From: Doryteuthis pealeii
Taxonomy: Eukaryota; Mollusca; Cephalopoda; Myopsida; Loliginidae
Length of the DNA stretch: 64,000 nt
NCBI GenBank assembly: GCA_023376005.1
Contig: CM042152.1
Span: 76,438,012 to 76,502,011 of the forward strand
Direction: 5' to 3'
This document shows, one piece after another, positions 36,515-48,799 of this stretch; position 1 is the stretch's first letter, and every line of letters begins with the position of its first letter. The translations under genes were made by a program, and so were the position numbers. The notes under the pieces are model-generated. The model was given only the letters and a program-made list of their open reading frames with translations. It did not search any database and had not been told where the DNA came from.

Positions 36515-36760
36515 CATTGGAAGGGAGAAACAAAAAGATCTCCACAGGAAAATGTCACAGTGCCCTTAAAAAACTACTCACATTCATGGAAATTTTTACC
36601 TTCAACTAAAAATTTTTTTTAAATATATATTTCTTTTTTATTCAAAAGAAAAAATAAGATTAACTTTTTTGAAAATGTTCTATTAGTGCTGACACTAACA
36701 ACATTCAAAAATTTAAATGTAATAAAAAAAATTAAATTTTTTTTTTTTTTTTTAAAGCAC
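36515..36760 (-). repeat. R8-type fragment, inverted
   Basis: Inverse of 34890-35330: 'tcacagtgcccttaaaaaac' and 'gaaaatgttctattagtgct'. Confidence 0.5.
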
Positions 36761-36969
36761 AAAATTTGAGACAGATATTTGCCAAAAATGTTGTGCAAGA
36801 TTGGCAAAATACCAATGATTAAGAGTCTAATCTGCCCTATTATCTTCCCATAACTGGTGGGAGAACAGTTGGATTCATGCCTTTTAACCTCTCTTTGTTA
36901 GCATACAATTTATCAGTCAATTTCAAAACTTGTTTTTTTTACAAAAATCAAGACAATATTTTACTTATA

Positions 36970-37609
36970 CTAGCAAATATATGCACCCTCCGGATGCAAG
37001 TATTTAAGTTTTAATATAATAAAATATCATATTAAATTAGAAAGGCTAATGAAACTGAATAAGAATACAGATAAAAAGATTTGAAACAGACGGGGTATGA
37101 TTAAAAAATAGAACAACTTTGAAACTAACTCTTCCATCAATTTCCGTTACTCCCATCTTTCATTGGTAACTTTTCCTAATTTAACTATTTAGTTAAAATA
37201 GGAAGTAAATAATAATATTACATTTATTTCTTCTTGTTCAGGGATTTCTTTTAAGATTTATCCCCGAGACTTTTGCTTATATTCATTAAGAGAAAACCAA
37301 ACAATTAGAAATCAATAATATTAAGCATATATTTATTAAAATCAAATTTTTAAGATCAATATGCAAATTAGCCTTCCCATTCATACTGTAAACCGCTATT
37401 TTGTTGTATATATAAATACAATTGCATGTTATTAATATGTAGACATAGTCAACAGTATTAATAATGTAAAACAATTTTATTAATAACTGAGGTTTAAATA
37501 AAAATAAAATCATGGAAAATGTGATGTAAATAACAAAGGGAATTGTGACTTGTATAGTAATATAGTTTCAGTTACAGACAGAAAAACCACAATCTCCATT
37601 ATAATAAGA
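36970..37609 (-). mobile_element. Non-autonomous Helitron-like element H3 (640 bp)
   Basis: Inverse orientation: TCTTATTATAATGGAGATTG at 37609, hairpin at about 36980-36996, CTAG at 36970-36973, A and T flanks intact. Confidence 0.85.
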
Positions 37610-37617
37610 TATATATA

Positions 37618-37912
37618 TATTTACCAACCCCTCCGCACGAGCAGGATGCGACACAAGGTCAATTTCTTTAGTGGAGTTTAACAGGTTTGAATTCAGAGTT
37701 TTCCTTCTCCTAGACCGGTTGCCTAACCAAGGTTAAAGAGCCCAGTCTGCCCTACTATTTGCCCATAGCTGGAGGGAGAGTAGGATTTATACCTTTCCCA
37801 AGGGTATTAGCGCTAAGTGAAATGCAATTACCACGTCCAGGATTTGAACTCGGGGCGACGAGTCCATTTCCCATGACTTTAACCATTACACCACGCGCTT
37901 CCTTTTACTTAT
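37618..37912 (-). mobile_element. tRNA-derived SINE family S2, full
   Basis: Minus sense: 'gcgcgtggtgtaatggttaa' A box, 'ccccgagttcaaatcctgga' B box, body, and a short AT tail that abuts Helitron H3. Confidence 0.87.
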
Positions 37913-38228
37913 ATATATGTGGGTGTGAGTGTGATAGATGTTGAAAAACTTTTTTGATTGTATTGAAAACATGGAAATATATAAGAATAGTAACCAAAAT
38001 TCAAAGTGATAAATATTGTGTTGTTTTTAATCTTATTTATTAATTACTAATATTTCATTTCTCCACCTTTTGTCAAAGGCTTCTGTACAATAGCTGTTTT
38101 ATCTTTGCTTTTAATTTTAATTTGACAAAAGGTGGATGCCACCTGAAATAGTTAGGATTAATAAATAAGATTAAAAACAAACCAATATTCATCACTTTGA
38201 ATTTTGATTATATATAAAAAATCACATA

Positions 38229-38801
38229 TCTATTAATAATGGAGATTCGGCCTGTATTTGTAACCAAAACTATGTCACTGCTTATTACTAAAATCGTCAA
38301 TACATAGAATAAAGAACAATTAATCATAATAAAATAAATAAAAGCTGTTCCTTATAATTCAACTTTTGAATTATTTCCATTGTAATAAATAAACTATATA
38401 AACTATGAAATTAATTAAAAAATTGTATTACTTTAAATGGAAAAAATTATTTGCGAAAATTGTTATCAATTTTTAAAATTATTTTTTTCTCGTCTTTTTT
38501 CAGTAACAAGGAGTTAACTAAAAGATTTACAAATAAATAAATATTTACAATTTTGTGTAAAGTTTATGTGTAAAATATTCAAAATAATTATTTAATCAAT
38601 AATTAATAGATGCACACATTTTATCTTTAAGTTTCCATTTGAAATTGTTTTTTTTTTTTTACTCCTTTAATAAATTTGATTTTACTTATTCATGACACAA
38701 ACCCTCTGACATTAAATTTTTGAACTCCAACCCCACTCAGGTAATCTCTTTGAAAACAATTTTTACACTGCCTGGAGGGTGTTTTTTTTTTTTTTTGCTA
38801 G
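38229..38801 (+). mobile_element. Helitron-like element, second subfamily H8 (573 bp)
   Basis: A|TCTATTAATAATGGAGATTC...hairpin around 'gcctggagggtg', poly(T), GCTAG|T. Same subfamily as 13016-13466 and 46217-46597. Confidence 0.75.
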
Positions 38802-39396
38802 TATCCATAAAGGAGCCAACATGGACTCCCTAATATGAAAAATTAAAAGAAGAAAAAAAACATAGGTAATGAAAATCATTTTGGTTTTCTTATCAGAACC
38901 TCAAGGGCTCTTCATAATGGTCAAAAGTCAGAATCGGCTGTACTGACACCTTCTCAACCTTTAGATAAAGCAGTGGCTTTTGTCATTCATTTTTAAGTCC
39001 TTGGACCAATTTTAAACAATGTTGAACAGTAGAGAGACTTTTGTTTCCAACCCTGGCAATAACCCTTGTCATTGCAATGGCAAAACCACCAGATTCAAGT
39101 AAGACTTTTTACCGTTTTTTATACCCCCTTTCATATAATGCTTGTTCATGGAACAATATGTGCACATTTTATCTGTTGGGAAACATTTCTGTATTCTTGT
39201 TAATTCTTTTTGCAGGTATATTATGTGTATGTATGTATTACAAAAAATTACATTCAAACTTTGGTCATGTGACCACAGCAGTCACAGCTATAAATATACA
39301 CACACAGAATGTAGTATGGCAATAATAAAGATACGTTATGACAAAAGTGCAGATAATTTTTGAATCGCCCTCATATATCAGTGGATATACTAATGC

Positions 39397-40232
39397 AGTT
39401 GTACTTTTTTGGTACGGCTGTACATTTATTCGATTTGGTATGGCAAACTACATCAGCTAACATTAGCTTTATGCATGAGTCAGATTTGTCCGCCACACTG
39501 AGGCCTTTTTGATAGAGAGAGAAAAAAAAGCTTATTTACATTTACTTAGAAATAAAACAATTTTTTTTTTTTTTAAACAGAATATTTTTTAGCTTATAAC
39601 AATTGAAAATTAAAAAAGAAAAAAAATTAAATCTTGTAAATTTCTGGTTCTACAAATATTTTTTCTTTAGTTACAAAGGGTCAAAGGGAGAAACAAATAA
39701 AATATTAATAATGTTTCATTGTCTCTCTGTCTGTAACGAAAATTACGTCATTGCTTACGTCACAAACCTTCAGAGATTGTGTAAGTTTATCAATGAGTAT
39801 TTAATTTATATTCAAACTCCATAATACGTAGATTTTAGTATTCAACATTAAACGGTCGACATTGTGTTTTTAAAACAAGTTTTAATAAATACATGTCCAG
39901 TAGCTCAGTCGGTAGAGTGTGCGGCTAGGAATCACAGGGTTCTTGGTTCGATAGCCGCCCACACCAACTCAGCGTATGAGTAGCACAGGGATCTATGCAG
40001 TAAAGTTAGGAGCTGATGGTAGGTGTGGTGCTCCACCTCAGACACAAAAACAATCTCCTTGGTCTATCGCTAGTAAATGTTAATAAAAATTTATATAAAT
40101 TATAGAATTAAATTGTTTTATTTATAAATAAATGTAAAAATAAACTTTGTAAATGCCTAAAGCTAACACCACTTGACGTAGTTCACCATACCAAATCAAG
40201 TAAGTGTACCAATAAAGTACAACCCTATACAA
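39397..40232. repeat. Inverted-repeat pair (about 75-bp arms) enclosing a SINE and Helitron debris
   Basis: 39399-39475 'gttgtacttttttggtacgg' ... and the inverse of 40158-40228 'gttgtactttattggtac' share 'gatttggtatggcaaactac'-type text. Inside: Helitron-derived 39715-39895 and SINE S1. Possibly the ends of a decayed DNA transposon. Confidence 0.5.
39901..40074 (+). mobile_element. tRNA-derived SINE family S1, plus strand
   Basis: 'tagctcagtcggtagagtgt' A box, 'cttggttcgatagccgc' B box, 'aactcagcgtatgagtagca', 'tctccttggtctatcgctag'. Confidence 0.85.
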
Positions 40233-40304
40233 AGGCTAATATTGGACCTTGGTGAGTCAAGAATACTACTAGACTAAATATCCTGTCGTTAGCACCAATC
40301 AACC

Positions 40305-40485
40305 CAAAATCCTTATTCTTCATCTTGTATAATTTGATAGGCAGAACCATGACTAATCTGCAGAGAACAAGCTACCTCATCGATGATAACTTGCCGGTTC
40401 GCCATTACCATCTATTGAGCTTGCTTAATCTTCTCATCAATGGTAGAGGTTGATGCTTCTTCTTCATCCGTCACGCTTCTTCAGC
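40305..40485 (-). pseudogene. mariner-type transposase fragment (helix-turn-helix region)
   Basis: Minus-strand reading gives DEEEASTSTIDEKIKQAQ, a stop, then MVMANRQVIIDEVACSLQIS followed by HGSAYQIIQDE and another stop. The I-EVA--L-ISHGSA--I--D pattern is the second helix-turn-helix of mariner transposases. Only about 60 codons, two stops, no catalytic domain. Confidence 0.65.
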
Positions 40486-40549
40486 CACTTTTAAACTTTT
40501 CTATATAATATTATTATGTATGAAAGGTTATCTTAAAATTTAGAGCTCA

Positions 40550-40965
40550 CCCGTCAGCTGGGATTTTAGAATACACTGACTGCACCTCTGCGGAAAGGTG
40601 GGTAAGACTCTCCCGCAATGGGACAAACTGTTGGCCATGGATGGCAACCCGTGATGCTTAAGTATGGAACTCTGATGGCTGAGCAGTCCATGACATGCAA
40701 CACTCCACTTTGGCTCTTACTTAGGCTAGACAGGTGGTCAGAGAGGCCCCCTCCGATCAATCAGCTGGTCACATCAAACCCTATTACCTATATGATTGTC
40801 CCAACCCTATTGCACTTTGGGTCAGAGTGAAGGGTGCTTCACATCCCAACATCTGAAGCCTCACCATTATATGCAGTTGAGTACCATACTCAGGACACTC
40901 CTTTCTTGGGGCGGGGAGGTCTTACCCTTCTACAGGGGACGCAGTGTATTCTAAGCCCTCCGAGC
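40550..40965 (-). repeat. Interspersed repeat R3, inverted and rearranged
   Basis: Begins with the inverse of the R3 end ('actgcacctctgcgg') and the inverse 'ccaaagtggagtgttgcatg'; after 40808 a direct-orientation fragment follows. Confidence 0.6.
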
Positions 40966-41029
40966 AGGTGTCTGTAATAGTTTTCAGACTAATAATACAA
41001 AAAAGAAAATCAGTTAAAGTAGTATAAAG

Positions 41030-41515
41030 AAAAGGACACTAGCGGCAGTAATCCAAGGTTTGTGTATGGAGTTAACCGCGAATGTGGCAGACAGGTTAAG
41101 AGTCAAAGAAGTAAAACGAACAACTAGCAATATGGAATAAAAGACTTGTATTACATATAAAGAACAATTGCAAACTTTAGTTTCGTTTGCGGTCAAATAT
41201 ATAATAGGTATATAATTGTTACTTAGCTGGTGTATCCTGGGATAGGGTATTATCGGAGCCCTTTACTACGGCCTTCTGTTAAGTTCGGATATGATGGACT
41301 TCTGCTTGCGTCCGACTCCGATTCTGGTTGTCTGTTGAAGTATAGTAGGAGCGACCTTTTGTTCGGTCTGTCTCCGGTGAGTGTTGATTCAGAAGCGAGC
41401 ATGAGTCTGCATATTCGGCTTTGCCGCCAAAGTATGCTGGCTCATGATTGGTTGGTTTGAAACAGAGGCTCGCAGACAAAGGACGATAACCCCCATACCC
41501 CAGAATTCTTAATAG
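41030..41515 (-). repeat. LTR-like repeat family L2, copy 1
   Basis: Shares 'gaattctggggtatg' to 'gttaactccatacaca' (minus sense) with 55570-56035, which lies in the opposite orientation; a diverged relative is at 45840-46190. Contains 'ccaaccaatcatgagccagc' and 'ttttattccatattgc'. Size and organisation suggest a solo LTR, but the borders are not certain. Confidence 0.5.
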
Positions 41516-41665
41516 TAGTTGGCACAAAAGTTGGTATAAAATAATTTTTGTGATTGGTATTAATTGGTTTTTAATATCTCTAATAATAAATGCGAATGTT
41601 TATTATAAATGTTTATTATGAATGTGTGTCACATGAATGTTTGTCATGAATGTTTATTATGAATA

Positions 41666-42285
41666 CTAGCAAATATATGCACCCTCCGGGTGCAAGTATT
41701 TAAGTTTTAATGTAATGAAATATCGTATTAAATTAGAAAGGCTAATGAAACTAAATAAGAATGCAGATAAAAAGATTTGAAACAGAAGGGGATATAATCG
41801 AAAAATAGAACAACTGAAATTTACTCTTCCATCACTCTCGTCTTTCATTGTTATTTTTTCTAATTTAAGTATTTAGTTAAAATAGGAAGTAAAGAATAAA
41901 AGTACAGTTATCTTTTCTTGTTAATGGATTTCATTTAAGATTCATTTTTGCTTATATTCATTAAAATAAAGCCAAACAGTTAGAAATCAATAATACTAAG
42001 CATATATTTATTAAAATTACATTTTTAATATCAATATGCAAATTAGCCTTCCCGTTCACACTGTAAACCGCTATTTTGTTGTATATATAAATACAATTGC
42101 ATATTGTTAGTATGTAGATATGGTTAACAGTATTAATAATGTGAAACAATTTTATTAATAATTGAGGTAAAAATAAAGATAAATTCATGGTGAATGTGAC
42201 GTCAATAACTAAGGGAATTGTGACTTGAGTAGTGATTTAGTTTCGGTTACAGACTGAAAAATACACAATCTCCATTATAATAAGA
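41666..42285 (-). mobile_element. Non-autonomous Helitron-like element H4 (620 bp)
   Basis: Minus sense TCTTATTATAATGGAGATTG...GCACCCGGAGGGTGC...CTAG with A and T flanks. Confidence 0.85.
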
Positions 42286-42289
42286 TATG

Positions 42290-43610
42290 TCACATTTTTT
42301 CAAATTTACTCCTAGAGGTCGTAGTCTAATATATCATACCATTTTGGAATCAGGCCGACTCTGTGAGCAATCCTGAAATTTTGAATTCCCAAGTTTTAAT
42401 TACTTGTTTTCTTTGGTACAATAAAAAATTTTATAACTTTGTTTAATAAAATTTGATATGTACTCAGTGCATCAAGTGTCATTGTGTAATTGACGTCCCA
42501 ATTTAAATTTTTTATTTAATTTAAATCAAGAGTACTCAGCAAAAACTAGCTAAATTGTAAATATTTTAAGTAGTAAATTAATAATTTAGAGAAAAACTTC
42601 TTAATCAATTTTTGTCATGTTATATGAAGTTTGCTTAATCGTTTTCATACAAAACTTTGAACACTTCGCTATACTCTCGTTTGAAGAAAATGAAACTTAA
42701 TTCAAGCCATCTTTATGAAAAAAAGAAAAAAACTATTTTGTAAGGTGAAAAATTCGACAGATGTTTAGAATTTTTTAAGTAAATAGTAATAGTCATGAAA
42801 TAAAGAAATTTCTACTGTTTAAAAATAAAAGTTTTGAAAGCCACAAAAGCGCCAAAAAACTTATACAAATATAATTAAGTTTTTATACGAAACTTTTTAA
42901 ACACATTTTCCATGGGGGAAAAAAACGGGTTTCGAGTCAAATTTTCAGTTTAAAATATTAAATTATGACTACGTGTTCGGTTCGTATTTTCTTTCTTTAA
43001 TCAAAAAAATTAAAGAAAAAGTAAATACTTTAATGAAAACCAATTGCCAATCTTAGACAAATGTCTTTTCTTTTTTTAAATGTAAATAAATAGTACACCG
43101 TGTGATCACATGTTGTCACTATTTTATTTTTATTTTTTAAGTTATCATTATTATAAAACTCGTTCAATAAAAGGGACATTATAAAAAAAACAATCAAATT
43201 CATTATCGGAACAAGAAACTTTAATGGTTAGTAACCTCTACATTGTCAAAATCAACACTTACCAGACGAAAGAATTCATTCATTCACGGTAAGACTTAAG
43301 TCACGCACCGCGCCAGAAAGGGGGAAATCGTTTAATCACTTTTTTATTATATATTTTTGTAATTTTTTGTTTTAGCAAATCTTAAATATTTTATTTGCTA
43401 CAACCTTCTCATTACAATATAGTAATGACTCGTTTTAAAATGTTCAAGGAGTAAATCTTTACATAATGTTTATAGAAAATAATTATTTTGAAAATAAATT
43501 ACGAAATGCTCCCTAATATCCAAGGGGAGATAACTACAAGTATTTATTTTTCTATTTATTTATTTATTTATTCTATTTTCTCTTCTATTCTCTTTTCCTT
43601 TTTCATTACA
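42290..43610. other. AT-rich intergenic sequence, nothing recognised
   Basis: No coding pattern or repeat copy identified on either strand. Confidence 0.55.
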
Positions 43611-43624
43611 TGTTTTCTTTTTTT

Positions 43625-43725
43625 AGTTGTGACTCAAGGCCAGAAATATGGGGCACTCGGTGAGAATCAAATTCACTATAGTCGGCTAATCTAGCTTGCT
43701 AGCCATTACACTGTGTAATATGCCC
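43625..43725 (-). mobile_element. Possible SINE head (family S3)
   Basis: Minus sense 'cagtgtaatggctagcaagc' and 'gaatttgattctcaccg' are A- and B-box-like. Related words occur at 45710-45780 and 46985-47030. Confidence 0.45.
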
Positions 43726-43865
43726 ATGTATAAATAATGAATAAATAAATAATGACAGTCCAATCCACTTTTCTTCTTTTTTTTTTTTTTACACAAATAT
43801 TATAAGACTGTCTTAGCTATAGGTTAAATAGTACCTCTACTGTTCTTCGACAAGGATAGCTTTGG

Positions 43866-44453
43866 TTTGGTTTGGTTTTGTTTTACAGCATATCAACCTC
43901 AGTGGGTCATTTAATGCCGATAAAGTTTTGAAATAAATCAATTCTTAATGGTTAATACAATTTTGTTTATAAACTCATGTTTTTCTATTTAACACATAGA
44001 TGGGACCCTAACAGGTACTACCACTCCGGTTCAGAGTGGACGATGGAGCAATGGTGATGAAGGGGTGCTCTACATTCCCCAAACCTCCAGAACTGAAACC
44101 TCACCATCAGATAAAGTTTGTCATTCCCAGGACATGTAGACCCTCAGTCACCGCCTTCTAGCACCCATATGATAAAATGGGGTTGGGGCTTGCCATAAGG
44201 GCAATAGGGTTGGGAAAATCATATAGGTGCTAGGGCTTGACGTGACCAGCCATTGATTGGAGGGGGCTTCTCTCCGACCGCCCGGCTAGCCCAAGTGGAG
44301 TATTGCATGTCATGAACTGCTCATCCACCTGGGCTCTATCGTTAAGCATCATGGGTTGCCACCCATGGCCAACAGGTGGCCCCATTGGGGGGAGTCTTAC
44401 CCCTCTGTAAAGGTGCAGTCAGTGCATTCTAACGCCCCACCGACAGGGCAGGA
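43866..44453 (+). repeat. Interspersed repeat R3, nearly full length (588 bp)
   Basis: Starts 'tttggtttggttttgtttta', ends 'cgccccaccgacagggc'. Confidence 0.8.
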
Positions 44454-44625
44454 TAGCTTTGGCATTAAAAAACCCATTAAGGTTGATATGCCATTAAACA
44501 AAGAAACTAAAGTAACCAAACAACAGACTGTACATTTAATTTGCAGGTGCTGTAAGAATACATTGCAGACACTTTCTTTTTCAGTTAGGTGTAAAAACTT
44601 GATTCTATCAAAGATACATATAGTC

Positions 44626-44957
44626 TGATAGATAAGAAGGTGGACCAGGAAAAAATTGTTACCAAGCAAAAATTTGATATTTTTTGAAAGCTTAGGGTAT
44701 CCTCTTTTGAAATTTGAAAACTCCTCTTTTTGACCCCCTGGGGAAATTCTTTTTATTGGGTGGGGGTGTTGGGTATGCAAACCAGATCTAGACTGGTAGA
44801 TAAGAAGGTGAACTGGGAAAAAATTGTTACCAAGCTAAATTTGGTATTTTTTGAAAGCTTAGAGTATCCTCTTTTTTTTAATTTGAAAACTTCACTTTTT
44901 GACCCCCTGGGGAAATATTTTTTTATTGGAGAGGGGAGTATGCAAACCAGATCTAAT
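44626..44957 (+). repeat. Tandem duplication, two units of about 165 bp
   Basis: Both units run 'gatagataagaaggtg' to 'tatgcaaaccagatcta' and carry 'tttttgaccccctggggaaa'. Confidence 0.85.
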
Positions 44958-45375
44958 AGATAGGTGGGTTCAGATCTCCCACCCACATTAGGGTGGCCAG
45001 ACATCCGGCTTTTGAGCAGGCCATTCAATGCTAGTTTAAGCCTGATCTGTTTTAATCTTCACATATTGTAACAGGACCCTAATTTGTCACCATGGTAACA
45101 AGCTTTCCCCTGCCGTTCAAAGACTGCAAGTGGAATATCCCTCTATGCATAGTAGAAGTGTGTTCAAATGCAACATTCCATTTAAGTCAGGTATAAATTA
45201 CAAGATAGGGCATATCCCTTTCCCCCTATTCTTGCACACAGGCTGAGTCACAGCTGTGAGCAGATAGTATTAAGCCTTGTATGTTTATTTACCCTTGAGA
45301 AAATGCAGAAACAAAGACCAAGTTTAACCATGAATGGAACAAAGAATTTGGATTTATATCTAGAAGCAGACATGA

Positions 45376-45590
45376 AGCATTTCACTTAGCAATAATACCC
45401 TTTGGAAAGGTATGAATTCTACTCTCCCTCCAGCTATGGGTAAAATAGTAGGGCAGACTGGGCTCTTTAACTTTGGTTAGGCAACTGGTCTAGGAGAAAG
45501 AAAACTCTGAATTCAAACCTGTTAAACTCTGCTTAATAAATTGACCTTGTGTCACATCCTGCTCGTGTGGAGGGGTTGGTATATATATAT
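45376..45590 (+). mobile_element. tRNA-derived SINE family S2, head truncated
   Basis: Starts at 'gcatttcacttagcaataat' and continues to 'ggaggggttggtatatatat'. Confidence 0.8.
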
Positions 45591-46216
45591 ATCTAGAAGC
45601 AGAAAAGATGATTTTCAGGTCATCTGTGCAATATGCTGTTGTGATGTGGAGATTGGTATTAGAAGGGGGAAAGTGCAGTTTATCGACACACCACTACAGG
45701 TAACATGGGCATCCCATTGTCATGTTTACAAGCTAGTCTTACAGATCCATTAATACTGATTTGCGAATTTGATCCTTGCTGAATGACCTTATAAGTTGTG
45801 AAATTGATTCGCCTAATTTCTCTCTCCTAATTACAAGGTCTGATAACAACCTTTCTTGTCCTGCAACAATCTTCTACCAGTTCTCCATACACGACTCATC
45901 TACTACTTCTATAAAAATATCTGAGGTAGGGTTATCATCCTTGTTCTATGAGCCTCGCTTTCAACCATCCAATCACAGGCCGGCAATCTTTAGTGGCAAA
46001 ACCAAAGAGACAAATTCTCCCTTTTCTGATTCAGCAGCACAGGTGTCGGATGACAAAAAGGGCATCCCTTACATCCATCAGTGAAAACAGATAGCCGTAG
46101 CAAGGGCTCCGATAATACACCTACCTCAGGAACTCAGTTAAGTGGACTGTGTTATTTATATAATCATTCCTGCAGACAAAACCTTAGTTTGCAAGTAATT
46201 AATTGATATTTCTTTA

Positions 46217-46597
46217 TCTTTTAATAATGGAGATTCGCTTCCCGTTTTTGTCTGTAACAAAAATTATGTCACATTACCCAAAATCATCATAACATAGAAT
46301 AAATACACTCAAAATTTGAACATGCAACATTAGACAGTCCTCATTGTTTTTTAAAACAAGTTTTAATAAATACATGACTGGTATTATATACCTATATATA
46401 GTTTGTTTTATTTTAATACATATTTAAAGTTTACATTTCAAATTGTTTTATTTTTTAATCCTTTAATGAATTTGATGATTTTACTTACTTAGGGTACAAA
46501 CTCGCTGACATTGAATTTTTTACTCCCATCCCTCAGGCAATATGTTTCAAAAATCTATTTTTACATCGCCCAGAGGGTGTTTTTTATTTTGTACTAG
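46217..46597 (+). mobile_element. Helitron-like element, second subfamily H9 (381 bp)
   Basis: A|TCTTTTAATAATGGAGATTC start, 'cgcccagagggtg' hairpin remnant, ACTAG|T end; shorter than H8 by internal deletion. Confidence 0.65.
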
Positions 46598-47073
46598 TGT
46601 ATGATAATACAAATCATTTTGAATTCTAAGTTGTGTTCATGTGTTTTCTATTTTAACTCCTGTCTGTCTACATTTGTGGTGTGAATCACCACACTTCAAA
46701 TTATCTTGTCCCCTTCTTATTTTATGTACAGCAATCTGAGAGAAATTTACATACATACAGATTTACTATTGCCATGTCTCTTTGCTTAGAAATCGCACAT
46801 ATTTAAATTGTAGTGCCAAGGCAGCCATATTTTTCATTGCCACTCATCTTGCAAGTGAGACGGGTTCATGCCCACTTTGCTCCACAAGGTAAGTCTCCCC
46901 TCTCACTACAGACCTATATTTGCAACCTTGTGTCACATCCTACCCATGGCAAACAGATTGGGTAAATATCTACTTTGGGCATCCCATTCCATAATGGTTA
47001 GCAGGCTAGTCTCACTGAGTCATTACTACTGTGTAATACTACTATTCTTCTACAAGGATCATTTTGGCATTAA

Positions 47074-47958
47074 CTCTTAACATCCTATATCGCCTCATTC
47101 CACCTGGCCAGCAGTCACATTTGTTTTCCTAATCCAACCCAAATTGTAGCCTTTATTTAGACTAGCAAATATATGCACCCTCCGGGTGCAAGTATTTAAG
47201 TTTTAATGTAACAAAATATTGTATTAAATTAGAAAGGCTAATGAAACTAAATAAGAATGCAGATAAAAAGATTTGAAACAGAGGGAGTATAATAAAATAT
47301 TTGAAACAGAGGGAGTATAATAAAAAATGGAATAACTGAAACTTACTCTTCCATCACTCTCGTCTTTCATTGTTATTTTTTCTAATTTAAGTATTTAGTT
47401 ATAAGAGGAAGTAAATAATAAAATAACACTTATTTTATCTTGTTAATGGATTTCAGTTAAGATTCATTGATGAGATTTTTGCTTATATTCATTAAAATAA
47501 AACCAAACAGTTAGAAATCAATAATACTAAGCACATATTTATTAAAATCACATTTTTAATATTAATATGCAAATTAGCCTTCCCGTTTACACTGTAAACC
47601 GCTATTTTTTGTATATATAAATATAATTGCATGTTGTCATTATGTAGACATAGTTAACAGTATTAATAATGTAAGACAATTTTATTAATAATTGGGGTAA
47701 AATAAAAATAAAATCATGGAGAATGTGATGTCAATAACTAAGAGAATTGTGACTTGAGTAGGAATATAGTTTCGGTTACAGACAGAAAAACACACAATCT
47801 CCATTATAATAAGATATAATATTAAACATATTTAGAAGTCTTTATTTTAAGGGAAATAACAGGTAACTTTAAATGAAAAGACCATTTTTAGCATCTTTGA
47901 TAGATCCTTATAGGAATGGGACTCTGGACTTAAAAAATTCTCAACAGGATGTTAAGAG
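47074..47958 (-). mobile_element. piggyBac-type MITE carrying a Helitron insert
   Basis: TTAA at 47070-47073 and 47959-47962, inverted ends CTCTTAACATCC and GGATGTTAAGAG. Without the 653-bp Helitron it is 232 bp, against 231 bp in the uninterrupted copy at 737-967. The MITE itself lies in an R3-related repeat, splitting 'ggcattaaataaccca'. Confidence 0.85.
47162..47814 (-). mobile_element. Non-autonomous Helitron-like element H5 (653 bp)
   Basis: Minus sense TCTTATTATAATGGAGATTG...GCACCCGGAGGGTGC...CTAG; flanks A (47161) and T (47815). Contains an extra tandem 'tttgaaacagagggagtata' unit shared with H1. Confidence 0.9.
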
Positions 47959-48024
47959 TTAAATAACCCACGAAGGTTGATATGCTGTTAAACAAAGAAT
48001 CCAAACAAAATCAAACAGACTGAG

Positions 48025-48215
48025 TTAAGTAAGGGCCAAGAAGAGTATTGAATGTCATGAGACCATTTAATACAGATCACAGGTCACTCAGCCACTACAA
48101 TCCTGTCCTCAGGCATTATGGGTTGCCACCCACAGCTCACAGGTAGCCCCTATTGGGGTTGGGGGGTTACTGCAGAGGTGCAGTCGGCATATTCTACAGC
48201 CCTAGCCGACAGGGC
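48025..48215 (+). repeat. R3 terminal third
   Basis: 'agtaagggccaagaagagta' to 'ccctagccgacagggc'. Confidence 0.6.
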
Positions 48216-48267
48216 AGTACAAATTTTTGTTACAAAATGCATCAAAACATTTGAGATCCAATTTAGC

Positions 48268-48340
48268 TCACTCAGTAGAGTATCCACCTAGGAACCACAA
48301 GGTTCCGGGTTCGATACTTGGCCTCACCAGCTGAGTTAAA
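48268..48340 (+). mobile_element. tRNA-like head of a SINE (S1 type)
   Basis: 'tagctcactcagtagagtat' and 'ccgggttcgatacttgg'; the S1 body is replaced by unrelated repeat text after 'accagctgag'. Confidence 0.6.
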
Positions 48341-48799
48341 TAGTACCACTACTGTTCTTCTACAAGGATGGCATTAGATAACCCATGAAGTTTGATATGG
48401 CCATTAAACAAAGAAACACAACCAAACTGAAGAATCAATATTTATACATTTCACACACATACAGACACACAAAAAAGAGGTGCCCTTAGTGTAATATAAA
48501 AAAATTCAACCATTTAATCTTCTAGTCCAAGGAAATATATTTTTATCAATTTGTAAAAAATGATATCTTGCAGATTGCCTCCATTTTAACGGATACAAAG
48601 TTTGCACCTTAATTCAATCACTTTGTCTGACTTTGCTCAAGGTTTCTGGGGTCAATCCTCTTATCTCTGTATGAATATTATTCTTGAGCTGTAGCAATGT
48701 CTAAAGCTTATTCGGACCATATGACCTTAAGACACCCCTTCCGCAATCTCGACTGGTGGGAACACTTTTCTCATTTACACCATAAAAATCCGGTTGTTT

